A stretch of 64,000 nucleotides of DNA from Voacanga thouarsii (taxonomy: Eukaryota > Streptophyta > Magnoliopsida > Gentianales > Apocynaceae). Both the position numbers and the translations under genes were made by a program. Under the pieces are notes generated by a model, which did not search any database, had not been told where the DNA came from, and was given only the letters and a program-made list of their open reading frames with translations. Position 1 is the stretch's first letter; the number at the start of each line of letters is the position of its first letter. Of the stretch, positions 60,701 through 64,000 are shown one piece after another. The stretch is from contig JANUWF010001659.1 of NCBI GenBank assembly GCA_026120185.1, positions 1,550,001 to 1,614,000 on the forward strand, written 5' to 3'.

Positions 60701-61959
60701 CTTATCAAGCTAGTCTTATTTTATAAAAGCCTTTATCATCTAGCCTTAAAGCTTAGAACATTAAGGTCATGATTGTAAAAAGTTGAATTAGGATTATTTG
60801 TCAAATCGAATATAGCTTGTGTATAACCATATAACTTGTGTTTACTCCAGGCGGGATTAGGTCAACTTTGGAAGATTCTTGATTTTGATCAAGCAAAGGA
60901 TCAAGTAAGCTCCTGCATAAACTCATTTGATGACAAAAGGTTACTATGGCAAGCCAAACGCGAACTGTATGGATACTCATTTTGTAAAGGCAATTAAGGA
61001 CTGTTTCCTTTCTTGTTCAGTCAAACAAATCATTTGAAAATCAAACAAGCATTTTTGCACAAACACTAAACTCTTTTTAAAAACCAACTTTGACACAAAT
61101 TTTAAAAACCCTTAATTGCCATTTCCAAATAAAGCAATGTTTTATCAGTTTTCTCGCAAGTGGGACAATCAACGTTTAGTACTCAATAATGGTAGACTAC
61201 TAGGACTAGTCTTTGAAGGGTTAGGGTAAGTCTCTCAGTAGGTGGCCACCTCTAAGAGGTGAGTCCTTCCTGGATAGGATGCCAGTCCAGTAGGTCATGC
61301 TGGTCCGAGCTAGTAAGTTTCAGTCATGTGGACTGTGTATTTCTAAAGTGGACAACCGGTAAGTTTGGGTGTTGAGAACGAGGAGTATCTCACCCAATAG
61401 GCCGATTACCTACCTTTTGTCGATCTGCACAAAGTGTGGTATTCTGACCGTTATATAGTTATGGGGCTCAACGTGTGGTAACCCATGGCCACCCATTTGA
61501 GTGGTTGTATTTATTGTGCACATGTATGGTTTGGAAAGCAAAACGCTACTCTTTATTTTTAACCTTATTTAATACTTGCCAGTACTTTCTCTTATACAAT
61601 TTTTACAACTTGCATACATGAATTGTTTTACCTTAAACACTCAAAGCACACACGGGCTTACTGAGATTTTTATCTCATCACCTTTTTATGCCATGTTTTC
61701 AGGTTGATCCTACAATGGAGATGAGTAGCTAGATTTGTTACCTACTTTGAAGACTTTATGTTATTTATTTTATTTATTGCTTTGAGAGATGATAGCAATC
61801 AATTTATTTTGAAATTATCCCTGAATTTTTGGGTTGTAATAAGTTCAATTTTAAAGTATTGTTTTATTTTCATTTGTGTGATCTAGTTATAAAGATCCCT
61901 TGTCCTTTGGACGGGGCGACATCTCCGGCCCTGTTGGGCCTAGGTAGTGGGGTGTTACA
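57791..61959 (+). repeat. Tekay-type 5' LTR, 4.2 kb
   Basis: 4169 bases from TGTGAAACCCAAC to GGGGTGTTACA. It is homologous, in reverse, to the solo LTRs 15985-20329 and 23781-28121. It carries (CT)n at 59632-59648. The 3' 100 bases contain GACGGGGCGACATC. The left flank ACTTA would be the target duplication. Open frames inside are not genes. Confidence 0.93.
57976..58040 (+). other. tRNA-like segment in the Tekay 5' LTR (copy 3)
   Basis: A-box-like GTGGTTGAGTGGTTAAAGC at 57981-57999 and B-box-like CAGTTCAAATCCC at about 58024-58036, spaced as in a tRNA with an imperfect anticodon-like stem TTAGA/TCTAA between. It lies about 190 bases from the LTR start, as in the two minus-strand copies. 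It is not a canonical tRNA. Confidence 0.6.
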
Positions 61960-61961
61960 AG

Positions 61962-61973
61962 TGGTATCAGAGC
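61962..61973 (+). other. Tekay primer binding site
   Basis: TGGTATCAGAGC, complementary to the 3' end of initiator tRNA-Met, two bases after the LTR end. Confidence 0.95.
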
Positions 61974-62058
61974 CTAGGTTTAGGCAAATACTGATAGTAT
62001 ATGTTCTGTTATATTAGGTTCAAATCTTTTATCTAACATGTCTTGTTTATGTTGTAGG

Positions 62059-62523
62059 ATGGTTAGAATGCTTAGAACCGCAAGGAAAGGGCAGCAATGG
62101 CATCCTTCCATTCCTATCTACTCGGAAGACCTGCCAGTGCCTCAACCTGCACCGTAGCCAATTATTCCCTTGGATAATAGCAGTGACGATGAGGTTCCAA
62201 TCAATGAGCCACCCCCAATACATGTGATAGACTTGGTTATTGACAGTGAAGATGAGGAGATTGATATGGAATATGTTCCCCACCCTCCTAGTCCCGTAGT
62301 TGACTTGTCAGCTAATAGTGATGATCCGGTGGAGATAAATTATGAATCTCTACCTAGACCTTCCTTCATACCTCCACCCAACTAGGTTGAGACCGGTGAG
62401 AGTTCTAGGTGACCCGGAAAAGAGCCAATGGATTGGTTTGCAAGTGGGGCTGGGATAGACTTTACTAAGAATTCTGGGGGATGGTTATATGAGGCCGACT
62501 TTGAAGACTCTGATGAGGATTAG
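62059..62523 (+). pseudogene. Leader ORF between primer site and gag
   Basis: From ATG 62059 one frame of about 154 codons runs to 62523, broken by only three stops (about 62155, 62383, 62410). It is acidic and proline-rich (DLVIDSEDEEIDMEYVPHPP) and ends in a Trp/Asp-rich tail. I do not recognise a domain. It could be a non-canonical upstream ORF or a separately spliced gag leader. Confidence 0.5.
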
Positions 62524-62791
62524 GGAGGCTAATGCTGTTATGATTGGGATATTTTATTTACTGCTTTCCATAAACTTCTATGTTAAGGATTTCATTCCTG
62601 TTTACTGCTTTAATTTCAAATTTATGCAAATAAGGGTACCTGGGGTACTCTAAGGTTTGAAAGAAATTTATATGCAATTCTTTATACAAAACTTGCATCT
62701 GAATTCCTTTTACTTAAATCTGACTGTTAATGCATGCTCAAAATGTTTTAAACATTGAATGCATAAACTCATCATTTGGGTATAGTTTAGA
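62524..62791 (+). other. Leader spacer before gag
   Basis: AT-rich, no gene seen. Confidence 0.4.
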
Positions 62792-64000
62792 ATGGCACCC
62801 AAGCGCTGTGTAGCCACATCAGGCAAAAGAGTTCCGGAGGCAGAACCTATGACACCAGAGGTTGAGACGACTCAAATGCAGCCACCCAACTAGGGAAATA
62901 GGAGTGAGCCAGATTTGGAAATGGGGTCAGGAGAACTTGTTAAAGTGACAATGGGGTAAGCATTCAGCAAGATGACCGAGATTCTTCAGACTTTAACTAA
63001 ACGGAGGAATCTAAAGGGAAAGGATGAAGCTTTGGAGAGGTTTCTGAAATTCTAACTGCCCATCTTCTTGGGAGAAGCTGAGCAGGATCAAAAAGCTTAA
63101 CAATTGATAAAGTAGATGGAAGACATCTTCGCTACACTTCAGTACACTGAGGAGCGATTGGTGAAGTTTGCTGCATTCTGATTGAGGGGCCCAGCTCGGG
63201 CTTGGTGGCAACGGGTTCAGAACGACTGGGAGATAATTGATCAAGACTAGACATGGGCCAATTTTGTGGAAGCATTCAGAGCTGAGTATATCCCTCAGTG
63301 GATAGTTGAGAAGCGGGAAGATGAGTTCCAGATTCTAAAGCAGGGAGGTATGACGGTAGCTCAGTACGCAGTACGGTTCACCCAATTATCAAAGTACTGC
63401 AAAAGGCTGGTGGACACTGAGCAGAACAAGACAAGACAGTTTGTCAAGGGGCTAAGGTAGGATTTGAGAAGGGCGTTGGCACCTTCTCCACCAATGACCT
63501 ACTCAGGGGCCGTGGACGTAGCCATCCGGACTACAAATAAAGACAGCAATAGAATGGCGCCAAGACCTTTTCAGCCATCGGGACAACCACCGAGACCTTT
63601 TCAGAGACAGTAATCTAACAAGTGCCCCGACAACCAGTAGTGGCAGAATCGGGGAAAGCAAGATCGGACAGTACCGGTTGGTCCTACGCAAAATCTTCTG
63701 TTATGCCGACAATGTGGAAAAAGGGGCCACACAGAGAAAAAATGTTGGTCCAAACGAGGCGAGTGGAAATGTTACCACTGCGGAGACCCAAACCACCTGC
63801 AGAACGCCTGCCTTAAACTTCACCGAGTCGGGCAAGGAAATCCGACTAAGATCCCGGGGGCCAATCGAACCAATGCCACGGGAGCGTTCGGAAGTGGAGC
63901 ACTGAAGCCTCAAGTGAAAGCAAAAGTTTTCGCTCTCAACCGAGATAAGGTTGGAACTGATACGGCAGTAGTAGAAGATACATTCACTATCCAAGGTTGT
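62792..64000 (+). pseudogene. Tekay gag with two zinc knuckles, start of protease region (runs off the window)
   Basis: From ATG 62792 the same frame holds to the window end with no frameshift. A charged N-terminus is followed by the gypsy gag core (EDIFATLQYTEERLVKFAAF, ARAWWQRVQNDWE, FVEAFRAEYIPQW, FQILKQGGMTVAQYAVRFTQ, FVKGLR). A Pro/Gln-rich linker leads to two knuckles: CRQCGKRGHTEKKC at 63704-63745 and CYHCGDPNHLQNAC at 63770-63811. The end, VFALNRDKVGTDTAVVE, is the usual lead into the protease. Ten in-frame stops occur, all before the first knuckle. Gag makes the particle; this copy cannot without readthrough. Confidence 0.92.

Larger units (their letters stand above)
57791..64000 (+). 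mobile_element. Tekay/Del-type Ty3/gypsy element, 5' part
   Basis: 5' LTR, tRNA-Met primer site, leader ORF and gag with two zinc knuckles on the plus strand; the window ends just before the protease. The order and the CCHC pair fit a chromovirus of the Tekay/Del type. Integrase and chromodomain are outside, so lineage is inferred from gag and LTR. It interrupts a Sirevirus LTR. Confidence 0.88.

Overview
The window is intergenic, transposon-packed DNA from a flowering plant, most likely a eudicot. It is AT-rich and holds Ty1/copia elements (one with Sirevirus hallmarks), Tekay/Del-like Ty3/gypsy elements with LTRs over 4 kb, hAT elements and an autonomous-type Helitron carrying RPA-like and Rep/helicase genes. 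I see no intact host gene. The only host-gene sequence I recognise is a broken piece of PIE1, the Swr1/SRCAP-type chromatin-remodelling ATPase, lying inside the Helitron. Every coding region read here carries stops or frameshifts, or is cut by another insertion.

Layout. (1) 1-10649: the 3' half of a plus-strand Sirevirus-like copia element: pol remnant, env-like ORF, serial polypurine tracts and a 3' LTR. That LTR is split by a 4.4 kb solo gypsy LTR (5010-9439). The Sirevirus sits in a hAT transposon whose 3' part is 10656-11756. (2) 11846 to about 22900: a minus-strand copia element (copia B) with its 3' LTR, pol, gag and leader but no recognisable 5' LTR. A 4.3 kb Tekay-type solo LTR (15985-20329, TSD CTAAG) cuts it. 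(3) 22941 to at least 56856: a large decayed Helitron on the plus strand, in order: 5' terminus, RPA-like gene, PIE1 fragment, a region of diverged repeats with helicase pieces, and the Rep/helicase gene. Five insertions lie wholly inside it: a Tekay solo LTR (TSD TATAA), a Tat/Athila-like solo LTR (TSD ATGGA), a complete minus-strand copia element with both LTRs (38615-47768), a copia-B-type solo LTR (TSD TATAG) and a 2.9 kb non-autonomous hAT element (8 bp TSD). Without them the Helitron still measures about 13.7 kb. (4) 56857-64000: a Sirevirus LTR inserted in the helicase, itself interrupted by a Tekay/Del element with 5' LTR, tRNA-Met primer site, a leader ORF and gag; it runs out of the window.

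History. Nesting gives relative ages: the Helitron and the left hAT element are oldest; copia B, copia C and the Sireviruses came later; Tekay LTRs interrupt Sireviruses, copia B and the Helitron and are among the latest events. Four solo LTRs have perfect target duplications, so LTR-LTR recombination has been frequent here. The most unusual points are the PIE1 piece with a retained intron, the 30 bp of Helitron RPA exon repeated exactly at its edge, an LTR carrying inverted copies of its own interior and of its flank, tRNA-like sequence in Tekay LTRs, and a gag that has decayed by stop codons alone.
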